The translations under genes were made by a program, and so were the position numbers. From Caldilineaceae bacterium (GTDB lineage Bacteria > Chloroflexota > Anaerolineae > Caldilineales > Caldilineaceae): DNA of 64,000 nt. The stretch is taken from contig OY282376.1 in the NCBI GenBank assembly GCA_958295845.1, forward strand, positions 4,601,022 through 4,665,021. Direction: 5' to 3'. Positions 35,136-43,616 of the stretch are shown one piece after another (within the stretch, counting starts at the first letter, position 1; the number at the start of each line of letters is the position of its first letter). Below the pieces are notes generated by a model. That model did not search any database. It saw only the letters and a list, made by a program, of their open reading frames with translations, and was not told where the DNA came from.

Positions 35136-35646
35136 AAGCAGAAATCCTCTGGAACTAGATGTTGTAGTTCAGAAATTTGCCGAGTCTGCGGAGGCACTGG
35201 CAGATGTAAGGGAGCAATTGCGGGTACTGGCGGAACTTCGCGAGACTGAGGAAAAAGCAAATGTTAGTCTTCAAGAGACAGCAGAACAGGTGGCAGGCTT
35301 CGCTTCCAGGGCTGCTGACATCCTCGAAGGGCTAGAAGAGGCACAATCAAGCGTGGCAGAGGTGCTCAAGATCGGAGCGGACGTGCTCACACGCAGCGAG
35401 TTGAAGGGGATGGCAGAGACTGTCAAATCGAACTCGCAGTCAATATCTGGCGTTGACAGTCGTGTTGTCGCTCTCGACGAGAAGGTTACTTACCTGGACA
35501 CTAAGGTTTCTGAGCTGGGCACTTTGGTGCGCGATTTGCAGACTTCGATTCGGCATGAAGTGGATGGCTTGAGTGAGAAACTTGAGAACATTCATTCAGA
35601 TGTAAGAGAGCCTGTCGTAAGGCGTCTATTCAGACGAATGGACTAA
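35125..35646 (+). CDS. Coiled-coil partner of the helicase-nuclease
   Basis: A 173-residue, almost wholly helical acidic protein with heptad-patterned segments (about 10-85 and 95-165), ending in a basic patch (RRLFRRMD). No family recognised. The ATG overlaps the helicase stop by 11 bases and has AAGGAG 8 bases upstream, so it is translationally coupled and shares the atypical base composition. It is probably a dedicated structural or regulatory subunit; no membrane segment or signal peptide is visible. Confidence 0.78.
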   Translation: MADESRNPLELDVVVQKFAESAEALADVREQLRVLAELRETEEKANVSLQETAEQVAGFASRAADILEGLEEAQSSVAEVLKIGADVLTRSELKGMAETVKSNSQSISGVDSRVVALDEKVTYLDTKVSELGTLVRDLQTSIRHEVDGLSEKLENIHSDVREPVVRRLFRRMD

Positions 35647-35799
35647 ATGTAGTAAGTATTATTGCAACTACTAAGCCATATCCAGTGCCTGTTTTGACCA
35701 GACCTTAAGTCACGCCGCTATTCGGGCTATCTCATCGTGTACTCGTTGGCCGCCGCCACCTAGGACGGGACGCACCGCTGGAAATACAACGTACGGTGG

Positions 35800-35995
35800 A
35801 AGAGGCGTGTTTTTGGAGGGGGCCATGCGGGGGCGCAGCCCCTGCACAAGGGAGGGCCGAAGGTCCAACTGCGAGGTGGGAGTGAAGAGGAGAGAGGAGT
35901 GAGTGGCAGCGAGTGGTCTGCGGGAGCATTGAACTGTCCGTGACTCTGTGCTAGCAAAAGGTATACGAGCATTCACCCCCGTTTTGGGTACACCC
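35800..35995. repeat. Dispersed intergenic repeat, copy C (partial; core 35821-35868) with GA-rich tract
   Basis: Contains GCGGGGGC-GCA-GCCCCTGC (35827-35845) and GGGCC-GAA-GGTCC, with G-U changes that keep both stems, then a GA-rich tract (about 35880-35905) and a right end resembling ACCCCCGTTTTGGGTAC. The outer stem of copies A and B is lost. Together with the remnant at 31048 it brackets the helicase cassette. Nothing else was found in 35647-36090. Confidence 0.65.
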
Positions 35996-36090
35996 AATCC
36001 TATCCCGTTCGTTGACCTGAGGGGGGACGTCGGATATACTGAAGGCATCCTCATTTTGGCTTTTGACGCCCGATGACAAGGAGTATCACA

Positions 36091-37086
36091 ATGGCATCTG
36101 TACCGACGGCACCCGTCGCTCAAGAGAGGAGCTCGCCCGGACTTGCGGCGGCCGAATCTGCTGGCAGTGTCAGAGAGTTCTATGCTGAGAACGGGTACTA
36201 TGTTTTGCCGGAGGGGTTGACGCCGGTGGAGGTGGAGGCGCTGCGGGCGGAGACGACGGCTATCTGCAAGGGCGAGCGGGGCGATGTGGACGGGTTCGAG
36301 CCGAGCGTGCCGGGGGAGAATGAGAAGGACGTGCTGGGCCGCTATTTGTGCGTCCATTTTCCGCACAAGATCTCGGAGATGATGTTGGACTATCTCGGCC
36401 ACCGGCAGATCGCGGATGTGTTGACTCAGGTCATCGGGCCGAACGTGAAGTGTATGCAGTCGATGCTGTTTATCAAGGCGGCGGGCAAGCCGGGCCAGGC
36501 GTGGCACCAGGATGAGTTTTCGATCCCGACCCGGGACCGCACGCTTACGGGCGGGTGGATCGCGCTGGATGACGCCACGGTTGAGAACGGCTGCCTGTGG
36601 GTGATCCCGGGCTCGCACAAGCGCGGCATTATCTGGCCGCAGCACGACCACGTGGATCCGCAGTTCGACTGTGCGGGCGAGGCGTACGGCTTTCCTTATG
36701 GTGATGAAGACTCGATTCCGGTGGAGGTGAAGGCGGGCGCGATCGTCTTTTTCAACGGCTATCTGCTGCACCGATCGTTTCCGAACCAGGCGCAGAGCGG
36801 TTACCGGCGGGTGCTGGTGAACCACTATATGAGCGCGGAGTCGCTGCTGCCATGGCGGAGCCCGAAGGAAGGCGAGCACATGGCGGTTGCCGACTACCGG
36901 GATATCGTGATGATTGCGGGCGAGGACCCCTACCCGTGGAAGGCGTATGAAGAGCTGGCGGCGCCGCAGGTGCGGCCGACGCTTGAGGGGGGTTGTGAGA
37001 CCTGGCGGCGGGGACGCAAACGGGAGATTCTGCCGTTCTTCAAGGATGGATTCCGGCCGGGAGACGCGCCGGAAGATGACGACTGA
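36091..37086 (+). CDS. Phytanoyl-CoA dioxygenase (PhyH) family protein, copy 1
   Basis: A 331-residue Fe(II)/2-oxoglutarate-dependent oxygenase. The metal triad is H139-x-D141 (WHQDEF) and H227 (LLHRSF), with the 2-oxoglutarate-binding Arg at about 239 (GYRRVLV). The ATG at 36091 with AAGGAG 7 bases upstream was preferred to one 18 bases earlier; the paralogue has the same arrangement. It hydroxylates an unknown substrate. Its stop overlaps a decayed amidase start exactly as the intact copy overlaps a functional amidase, so the module was duplicated. Confidence 0.9.
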   Translation: MASVPTAPVAQERSSPGLAAAESAGSVREFYAENGYYVLPEGLTPVEVEALRAETTAICKGERGDVDGFEPSVPGENEKDVLGRYLCVHFPHKISEMMLDYLGHRQIADVLTQVIGPNVKCMQSMLFIKAAGKPGQAWHQDEFSIPTRDRTLTGGWIALDDATVENGCLWVIPGSHKRGIIWPQHDHVDPQFDCAGEAYGFPYGDEDSIPVEVKAGAIVFFNGYLLHRSFPNQAQSGYRRVLVNHYMSAESLLPWRSPKEGEHMAVADYRDIVMIAGEDPYPWKAYEELAAPQVRPTLEGGCETWRRGRKREILPFFKDGFRPGDAPEDDD

Positions 37087-37207
37087 TCTTTGCGTTCGCA
37101 AAGCGGCCGAGCTGGCTGCGAGCATCGGCACGACCTGCAGCTCACCGATTCACGGGGACAACTTTCAGGCCTGGAGCGGTTAGATCATTCAGCTGTTGCA
37201 CGCGGCA
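37076..37207 (+). pseudogene. Amidase gene remnant (decayed copy of the 38275-39750 amidase)
   Basis: It starts MTTDLC like the intact amidase and matches its first 16-17 codons. It then jumps to the segment at residues 88-116 (GIRTTYGSPIHKDN...LHAAG), giving SIGTTCSSPIHGDN, an in-frame stop (TAG), then IIQLLHAA. About 90 aligned bases after the jump have no gap. The deletion (about 216 bp) falls between GGCATACGC (38320-38328) and GGCATCCGC (38536-38544) in the intact copy, so slippage between short direct repeats explains it. The rest of the gene is absent. Confidence 0.88.
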
Positions 37208-37247
37208 TATTCACAGTTTTTCACGTCTATATATAAGGAGTAGCACG

Positions 37248-38285
37248 ATGGCAACTGTTCCGACGGCACCGGCCTTGAACTCTAACGGCTCGCCCGATTT
37301 GGCGCCGGCAGCGAGTGGCCAAGAATTGGGTAACGGCGTGCATGCGGAGGCGGCATCTTCTGAAAGTATCAGGCAGTTCTATGCTGAGAACGGCTACTAT
37401 GTACTGCCGGATGCGCTGACGCCGATTGAGGTGGAGGAGCTGCGGGCGGAGACGACGGCTATCTGTAAGGGTGAGCGCGGTGATGTGGACGGCTTTGAGC
37501 AGGGCATGCCGGGCGAGAACGAGGATGATGTCCTGCGCCGGTATCTGTGCATCCATTTTCCCCACAAGATATCCGAGATCATGTTGGATTATCTTGGCCA
37601 CCCGCATATTGCCAACGTGCTGACGCAGGTGATCGGGCCTAATGTGAAGTGCATGCAGTCGATGCTGTTCATCAAGGCGACAGGCAAGCCGGGCCAGGCG
37701 TGGCACCAGGACGAATTTTTCATTCCTACACGCGACCGCACACTGACGGGCGCGTGGATTGCGCTGGACGATGCCACGATCGAGAACGGCTGCCTGTGGA
37801 TTGTGCCGGGCTCGCACAAGCGCGGCATTATCTGGCCACAGCATGACCATGACGATCCCCGCTTCGACTGCGCGGGCGAGGCGTACGGTTTCCCCTATAC
37901 GGACGAGGACTCGATCCCGGTGGAGGTGAAGGCGGGTTCGTTGGTCTTTTTCAACGGCTATCTGCTGCACCGTTCGTTCCCGAACCGGGCGCAGAGCGGA
38001 TACCGGCGCGTGCTGGTGAACCATTATATGAGCGCGGAGTCACTGCTGCCGTGGCGGAGCCCAAAGGAGGGCCAGCACATGGCGACTGCCGACTACCGGG
38101 ACATTGTGATGATCGCAGGCGAGGACCCCTATCCCTGGCACGGGTTCGAGGAGCTGGCGGCGCCGAAGGTACGGCCGACCGGCGAGGGGGGCTGCGAACA
38201 GTGGCGGCGAGGCGACAAGCGGGAAAAACTACCTTTCTTCAAAGATGGATTCCGCCCCGGAGACGCACCCGAAGATGACGACTGA
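37248..38285 (+). CDS. Phytanoyl-CoA dioxygenase (PhyH) family protein, copy 2
   Basis: A 345-residue paralogue of the preceding gene, highly similar from YAENGYYVLP onward and with a longer, divergent N-terminus. The WHQDEF and LLHRSF metal ligands and the GYRRVLV Arg are intact. AAGGAG lies 7 bases before the ATG. The stop overlaps the amidase start (ATGACGACTGA), so the two are translationally coupled: an oxygenase and an amidase acting on the same, unknown, compound is a reasonable inference. Confidence 0.92.
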   Translation: MATVPTAPALNSNGSPDLAPAASGQELGNGVHAEAASSESIRQFYAENGYYVLPDALTPIEVEELRAETTAICKGERGDVDGFEQGMPGENEDDVLRRYLCIHFPHKISEIMLDYLGHPHIANVLTQVIGPNVKCMQSMLFIKATGKPGQAWHQDEFFIPTRDRTLTGAWIALDDATIENGCLWIVPGSHKRGIIWPQHDHDDPRFDCAGEAYGFPYTDEDSIPVEVKAGSLVFFNGYLLHRSFPNRAQSGYRRVLVNHYMSAESLLPWRSPKEGQHMATADYRDIVMIAGEDPYPWHGFEELAAPKVRPTGEGGCEQWRRGDKREKLPFFKDGFRPGDAPEDDD

Positions 38286-39750
38286 TCTCTGTTTTCGCAA
38301 CGCAAAGGACCTGGCCGCAGGCATACGCGGCGGCGAATTTTCCAGTGTGGAGGTAACGGAGGCGCACATTGCGCAGATCGAGCGGGTGAACCCGGCGGTC
38401 AACGCGGTGGTGACCTTTTTGCCGGAGCAGGCGCTGGAACGGGCGCAGGCTGCTGACGACGCGCTGGCGCGCGGTGATGAGGTAGGGCCACTGCACGGGC
38501 TGCCGATGCTGCACAAGGACACGACGGACACGGCGGGCATCCGCACGACGTACGGTTCGCCGATCCACAAGGACAATGTGCCGGAGCAGAGCCAGCTGAT
38601 CATCGAGCGGCTGCATGCGGCGGGCGCGATCCCGTTGGGGAAGACGAATGTGCCGGAGTTTGGGGCTGGTTCGCAGTCTTTCAACCCTGTGTTCGGGGCG
38701 ACGGGCAATCCGTACGATCCGAGCAAGACGTGCGGGGGTTCGAGCGGCGGGCAGGCGGTGGCGCTGGCGTGCGGGATGACGCCGATCGCGGACGGGAGCG
38801 ATATGGGGGGTTCGCTGCGCAACCCGGGGAACTACTGCAACGTGGTCGGCTTCCGGGTGTCGCCGGGACGGGTGCCGGTGTGGCCGAGTATGGCGGGCTG
38901 GTCGGGGCTGTCGGTGCAGGGGCCGATGGGGCGCACTGTGGCGGACGTGGCTTTTCTGCTGAGTGTGATCGCGGGGCCGGATGCGCGTTCCCCGATTGCG
39001 CAGACGGAGCCGGGCAGTATTTTCGCGCGTCCTTTGGCGCGCGATTTCAGTGGCGTTCGCATCGCGTACAGCGCGGACCTGGGGGGAGAGTTTCCGGTCG
39101 ACCCGCGGGTGAGGAACGCCATCGAGGCGCAGCTGCCGGCGTTCGGCGGGATCGGGTGCGAGGTGACCGATTTCAGCGGCGCTGGCGCCGGGCGTCAGCG
39201 GAGAGACGGTCCGGGCTTGCCGGACTTCGGCGACGCGGACGAGATCTTCAAGATTATGCGGGCGTGGAGTTTCCATCTTTCGCACGGGCCGTTGCTGGCG
39301 GAGCACCGCCACCAGATGAAGGACACGATCGTCTGGAACATCGAAGAGGGTGAGAAGCTGAGCGGGGCGGATTTAGGACGGGCGGAAGCGATGCGTACGG
39401 AGTTGTATCAGGCGATGCGCGTCTTTATGGAGACTTACGAGTTCCTGCTGCTGCCGGTCAACCAGGTTCCGCCTTTTTCGGTGGACGTACCCTATCCGAT
39501 GGCTATCGACAGCGGGGACGGGGTCGTCGAGATGGAGACCTATATCGACTGGATGAAGTCCTGCTACTTCATTACTGTGACCGGACATCCGGCGATTTCG
39601 GTGCCGTGCGGGTTCACGCCGGAGGGCGTGCCGGTGGGCGTGCAGATTGTGGGCCGGCACAGGGACGATTTCGGTGTGTTGCAACTGGCGCACGCATTTG
39701 AGCAGGCGACGCGGGTGGGGGAACGGCGGCCGGGTGTGGTCAGTGGATAG
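38275..39750 (+). CDS. Amidase (amidase-signature family), coupled to PhyH
   Basis: A 491-residue amidase-signature hydrolase. The catalytic triad is K81 (LHKDTTDT), cis-Ser S156 (CGGSSGG) and nucleophile S180 (GSDMGGSLRNP). The start at 38275 is fixed by overlap with the upstream PhyH stop. It hydrolyses an amide or related bond, in the cytoplasm. The C-terminus reads VVSG followed by TAG, and those last codons are part of an AGTGGnn heptad repeat. It probably acts with the adjoining dioxygenase. Confidence 0.92.
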   Translation: MTTDLCFRNAKDLAAGIRGGEFSSVEVTEAHIAQIERVNPAVNAVVTFLPEQALERAQAADDALARGDEVGPLHGLPMLHKDTTDTAGIRTTYGSPIHKDNVPEQSQLIIERLHAAGAIPLGKTNVPEFGAGSQSFNPVFGATGNPYDPSKTCGGSSGGQAVALACGMTPIADGSDMGGSLRNPGNYCNVVGFRVSPGRVPVWPSMAGWSGLSVQGPMGRTVADVAFLLSVIAGPDARSPIAQTEPGSIFARPLARDFSGVRIAYSADLGGEFPVDPRVRNAIEAQLPAFGGIGCEVTDFSGAGAGRQRRDGPGLPDFGDADEIFKIMRAWSFHLSHGPLLAEHRHQMKDTIVWNIEEGEKLSGADLGRAEAMRTELYQAMRVFMETYEFLLLPVNQVPPFSVDVPYPMAIDSGDGVVEMETYIDWMKSCYFITVTGHPAISVPCGFTPEGVPVGVQIVGRHRDDFGVLQLAHAFEQATRVGERRPGVVSG

Positions 39751-39765
39751 TAAGGTTTGAGTCAG

Positions 39766-40620
39766 TTAGTCGGTGGGTTTTGCAAGACCCCATATGCGGG
39801 CGGCTGTACCCCCTAGTATTTTCTCCTTGTCATCCTCGCGAAGGAAGGGCAGACCCTCTCTGATCAGGCGCAGTTCCTGGGCTAGTGACGGCCAGTTGTG
39901 CTTGGCGCGATGGTGGGCGGGGTATCCCGTACCCCAGATCATGCGCTCGGACCCGAAGGCTGAAAATATACGAACGATGAAGGGATGCACGTCGGTGTAG
40001 GGGTAGGCCTGGCGGGCGTGGCCGTTGACGTCGGACAGTTTGACGTGGACGTTTTCGTAGCGGGCGAGGTCGACTTTTGGCTGGTAGGCGGCGCTGTCGT
40101 CTTCGACCTGGGGGTAGCCGAGGTGGTCGAGGATCAGGGTCAGGTGCGGGTAACGGCGGGCGATGGCCGCGATCTGGTCGGCCTCTGCGGCGCGCAGGTG
40201 GAACTGAATGACGGCGCCGGCGGCTGCGATCTCTTCCCACATGGGCCCGTTTTGGGCTGTCAACAGAATTTTCTCATCGGGATAGTACATGGGATGGAAG
40301 CGGAATCCTGCGAGGCCGCGTTCGTGGACCCAGTAGCGGACGTGCTCGGCGTTGTTTGGGTCCTGCGGGTCGATGAGGCCGTGGCCGATGAATCGATGGG
40401 GGAAGCGGGCGGCGGAGTCGGCGATGTAGCCGTTGTCCCAGGTGGACCAGCTGGTCTGCACGAGTACGGCCCAGTCGACGCCGTGGGCGTTCATCTCGGC
40501 CAGCAGTTCGTCGGCGGTGCCGGGTTCGTCAGGGTAGGAGTTCCAGGTCGGGGCGGTGGGGCCGACCGGGTATTTGGGGGGATCGATCTCCCAGACGTGT
40601 ACGTGGGTGTCTACTATCAT
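39766..40620 (-). CDS. Amidohydrolase 2 family (ACMSD-like) metal-dependent hydrolase
   Basis: A 284-residue TIM-barrel amidohydrolase starting MIVDTHVHVWEI, with the D-T-H-x-H metal motif, GHGLIDP, FRFHPMYY, ILDHLGYP, a LSDVNG strand and the late WGTGYPAHH region. GGAG lies 9 bases before the start; the upstream extension of the frame is unconserved. Members hydrolyse lactones or decarboxylate aromatic acids; L-fucono/rhamnono-lactonases are close relatives. It is divergent from the thioredoxin-like gene. Substrate unknown; sugar-lactone hydrolysis would fit the sugar-acid enzymes elsewhere in the window. Confidence 0.85.
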   Translation of the reverse strand: MIVDTHVHVWEIDPPKYPVGPTAPTWNSYPDEPGTADELLAEMNAHGVDWAVLVQTSWSTWDNGYIADSAARFPHRFIGHGLIDPQDPNNAEHVRYWVHERGLAGFRFHPMYYPDEKILLTAQNGPMWEEIAAAGAVIQFHLRAAEADQIAAIARRYPHLTLILDHLGYPQVEDDSAAYQPKVDLARYENVHVKLSDVNGHARQAYPYTDVHPFIVRIFSAFGSERMIWGTGYPAHHRAKHNWPSLAQELRLIREGLPFLREDDKEKILGGTAARIWGLAKPTD

Positions 40621-40917
40621 TGGGGGTCTCCAAAGGGTTGCATTGCCGCTGGTGACTCGCCGCTGGTGTTTGGCGGGGCGGCTCTTACTTTGGCATAATG
40701 CAGGTGTCACCCGCCCATTTTCCGCGTTCCCCTTTGCGCACGGCGACTGGCAGACAGAGGGAGTTCGACGGGCTGCCATGGCAGGGGGACAGGGTGGATG
40801 ACAGAATCCTGCACCTGCGATGATTTTACTCGTGCGGCGCATCCTGATCAAGTGCATTACGAGCTGAGTATATAAGAGCAGGACATAGGCAACGGGGCCG
40901 CTGTCCGAGGAGAAAAT

Positions 40918-41484
40918 ATGATGACAGCAGTTCACAGACGGTTAACCCTCGTTGTCGTTGTGCTGGCCCTGGTGCTGGCCGGCTGCAACGCGATCTCCGG
41001 AGGTGAAGCGCCTGCCGGCGCGGGAGAAGAGGTCGCGCAGGCTACGGAGGCGCCGGAACCGACGCCAACGGCAGTGGAGGAGCCGACTGCCACGCCGGAG
41101 CCGGAACCGACCGCGGTTGCGATCGGGCCGCCGCCGGCCTTCAGAGAGGATTTGCAGGCGACCGACCCGGCGACGGTTGTGCTGGGGGCAGGCAAGCCCC
41201 AGGTGGTCGAACTTTTCGCTTTCTGGTGACCGGTCTGCGTACGCTTTGCGCCTGTGGTCCACAGGCTCGAAATTGATTACTGGGGACAGGTTGAGTTCAT
41301 CTATCTGGATATCGACGACAGTGCTGTAGGGCCCTACAAGCAGCAGTTTAACTTTCGCTACCAGCCGCATCTGATCCTGCTGGACGGGGAGGGGAATGTG
41401 GTGCAGGAGTACGTGGGCGCGCAACCGGAAGCGGACTTACGCGCGGCGCTGGACAATCTGATTGCAGTGAGCAGCGGCCAGTGA
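40918..41484 (+). CDS. Probable selenocysteine-containing thioredoxin-like lipoprotein (in-frame UGA at codon 104)
   Basis: One continuous frame of 188 residues if UGA at 41227-41229 is read as Sec. The N-terminus is a signal peptide with lipobox LVLAGC (C23), then a Pro/Thr/Glu linker (about 40-70). The thioredoxin fold reads VVELFAFW-U-PVCVRFAPVV, that is U104-P-V-C107 where thioredoxins have C-x-x-C. The expected Asp-rich strand (IYLDIDDS), cis-Pro region (YQPHLILLDGEGN) and C-terminal helix all follow the UGA in frame. A SECIS-like hairpin lies 20-37 bases after the UGA. It probably acts in extracytoplasmic thiol-disulfide exchange. Alternative: a pseudogene with a Cys-to-stop change. Ordinary gene callers will split or truncate it. 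Confidence 0.82.
41230..41271 (+). promoter_or_regulatory. Bacterial SECIS-like hairpin
   Basis: GCCTGTG (41250-41256) pairs perfectly with CACAGGC (41260-41266) around GTC; the stem extends below a C/T mismatch by TTTG/CGAA (41245-41248 with 41268-41271, one G-U). The apical GGUC resembles the SelB-binding loop of E. coli fdhF. The loop starts 27 bases after the UGA, within the usual bacterial spacing. Confidence 0.72.
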
Positions 41485-41538
41485 TGGGTTGCAAGCTACT
41501 GGAGAGGCTGCCAGCCGCGGGAAGCCGGTCGTGACGAC

Positions 41539-43071
41539 ATGACAGCAGAACTCGGCGAAGTGACGATGGCCCAGCTGCAAGAGGATATGGCCGCGGGCGC
41601 GCGCACGGCTGCGGGCATTACCGAGGGCTATCTGGCGGCCATTGACGCGGTTGACGACGCGCTGTGCTCGGTGATCGAGACCAACCCGGATGCGGAGGCG
41701 ATCGCGGCGCAACTGGACACCGAACGGGCGGCGGGCCGTGTGCGCGGGCCGCTGCACGGGATCCCCATTTTATTGAAGGACAACATCGATACGGATGACC
41801 GCATGCAGACGACAGCGGGCTCGCTGGCGCTGCTGGGGTCGCGGCCGGCGCGTGATGCGACGGTGGCGGCTGCGCTGCGGGAGGCGGGGGCGGTGATCCT
41901 CGGTAAGGCAAACCTGAGCGAATGGGCCAATTTCCGCTCCACCATATCGACCAGCGGCTGGAGCGCGCGCGGGGGGCAGTGCCGGAATCCTTACGATGAC
42001 AGCCGCAACCCCGGCGGGTCCAGCTCCGGATCGGGCGCGGCGGTGAGCGCGAACCTGGCGGCGGCGGCGCTGGGTTCGGAGACGGACGGCTCGATCGTGA
42101 ACCCGTCCGGTGCTTGCGGCATTGTAGGCATCAAGCCGACCATCGGGCTGTGCAGCCGGGCGGGCGTCATACCGATTTCGCATACGCAGGATACGGCGGG
42201 GCCGATGGCGCGCACCGTTGCCGATGCGGCTACTGTTCTGGGCGCGGTCACGGCCGCGGACGGGCGGGATACGGCGACTGCGGCTGCAGGAAGAAGCGTA
42301 CATAGCGACTACCGTCCTTTTCTTGACGCGGACGGCTTGCGCGGCGCGCGCATCGGCGTTGCGCGCAAGGTGGTGAGCGGCTATGACGACGCCACGGACA
42401 GGGTTTTCGAGGAGGCGATCCGGGCGATTCGCGACGCGGGCGCGGAGGTGATCGATCCGGCCGATATTCCGACGGTGGACGACGACAGGATGGGCGCGAG
42501 CGAAATCGTGGTCATGCAGACGGAGTTCAAGCATGGCATTGCCGCCTATCTGGCGACGCGGATCGTGGTGGATGCGGCGCTGCCCCAGCCGCATTCGCTG
42601 GCCGACCTGATCCGTTTCAACGAGGCGCATGCGGAGCAGGAGTTGGTCCTTTTTGGCCAGGAGCGTTTCGAACGGGCGCAGGGTAGCGGACCGCTCGATG
42701 GGGAGGAGTACCTGAAGGCGCTGGCTACGGGACGGAGGCTGGCGGGCGCGGAGGGGCTGGACGCGGTGCTGGACGAGTACGGATTGGACGCGCTGATTGC
42801 GCCGACGGGCGGGCCGGCGTGGCCGCTGGATCCGGAGGCGGGGGATGCCGTTCATGGCGGCAGTTCGCGCTGCGCGGCGGTGGCGGGCTATCCGCTGGTG
42901 ACTGTTCCGGCCGGTTTTGTGCCGCGGGGGAGCGTACGCGGCGCGGGGAGCGACCTGCCGATCGGTCTCACGTTTATGGGTCGCGCTTGGAGTGAGCCGA
43001 CTTTGATCCGGCTCGCGTACGCATTTGAGCAGGTCACCCAGATGCGGAGGCCGCCTGAACTGGGGGGATAG
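41539..43071 (+). CDS. Amidase (amidase-signature family), second type
   Basis: A 510-residue amidase with K80 (ILLKDNIDT), S161 (NPGGSSSGSGAA) and nucleophile S185 (ETDGSIVNPSGACG). It resembles peptide-amidase/glutamyl-amidotransferase-A-like enzymes and is not closely similar to the PhyH-linked amidase. No GatB/GatC is adjacent, so it is probably a stand-alone amidase. The start ATG follows the thioredoxin-like gene by 54 bases. The stop TAG overlaps an AGTGGTC heptad. Confidence 0.88.
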   Translation: MTAELGEVTMAQLQEDMAAGARTAAGITEGYLAAIDAVDDALCSVIETNPDAEAIAAQLDTERAAGRVRGPLHGIPILLKDNIDTDDRMQTTAGSLALLGSRPARDATVAAALREAGAVILGKANLSEWANFRSTISTSGWSARGGQCRNPYDDSRNPGGSSSGSGAAVSANLAAAALGSETDGSIVNPSGACGIVGIKPTIGLCSRAGVIPISHTQDTAGPMARTVADAATVLGAVTAADGRDTATAAAGRSVHSDYRPFLDADGLRGARIGVARKVVSGYDDATDRVFEEAIRAIRDAGAEVIDPADIPTVDDDRMGASEIVVMQTEFKHGIAAYLATRIVVDAALPQPHSLADLIRFNEAHAEQELVLFGQERFERAQGSGPLDGEEYLKALATGRRLAGAEGLDAVLDEYGLDALIAPTGGPAWPLDPEAGDAVHGGSSRCAAVAGYPLVTVPAGFVPRGSVRGAGSDLPIGLTFMGRAWSEPTLIRLAYAFEQVTQMRRPPELGG

Positions 43072-43123
43072 TGGTCAGTGGAGCTTGTGATATTGCTGGC
43101 TTTTTAGGGGATGGGGTGAGAGG

Positions 43124-43606
43124 ATGAATTTGCAGACTGATCTTAAGTCGGAGCATGTGAGTCATTTGGTTGTGAGCGGCTTTGCGCAGGTGCCGGCGGG
43201 GACGCCGGTACGGGATACGCTGGCGCGGATGCGTGCGGACCGCCGGGTCGTCTGCCTGGTGGTTGACGGGGAGGAGCCGGCTGCGGTGCAGCTGGTGGGC
43301 ATCTTTACGGAGCGGGACGTGATGCGCAAGGTCGTCGATGTTCCGGGGATGCTGGACAGACCAGTGGATGAAGCGATGACCCTGGACCCGATCACAATTG
43401 GCCCGGACGCGTCGGCGGCGGATGCATTGCGGCTGATGGACGAACATCATGTCCGCAATCTGCCGGTCGTGGACGGAACCGGTAAACTGCTGGGAATAAT
43501 GACTCATCAGGCGATCATCCAATTCCTGGCGGACCGCTATCCGGTGGAAGTCTTGAATCGCCCGATCGATCCGGAACAGTTCCCGCGTAAGGCGGAGGGG
43601 GGATAG
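43124..43606 (+). CDS. CBS domain pair protein
   Basis: A 160-residue protein with two CBS motifs: about 10-85 (VPAGTPVRDTLARM...GIFTERDVMRKV) and about 85-150 (MTLDPITIGPDASAADAL...GIMTHQAIIQFL). Such pairs bind adenine nucleotides and regulate partner proteins. It precedes the KorAB genes by 286 bases, and the KorB protein itself carries a C-terminal CBS pair of similar sequence style, so it may sense energy charge for that enzyme (inference). Confidence 0.87.
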   Translation: MNLQTDLKSEHVSHLVVSGFAQVPAGTPVRDTLARMRADRRVVCLVVDGEEPAAVQLVGIFTERDVMRKVVDVPGMLDRPVDEAMTLDPITIGPDASAADALRLMDEHHVRNLPVVDGTGKLLGIMTHQAIIQFLADRYPVEVLNRPIDPEQFPRKAEGG

Positions 43607-43616
43607 CGGGGACTGC

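Noticed and set aside
41227..41229. Simple nonsense mutation in a thioredoxin-like pseudogene
   Set aside because: It is the only interruption, falls exactly on the redox Cys position, and is followed by a well-placed SECIS-like hairpin; kept only as the alternative explanation.
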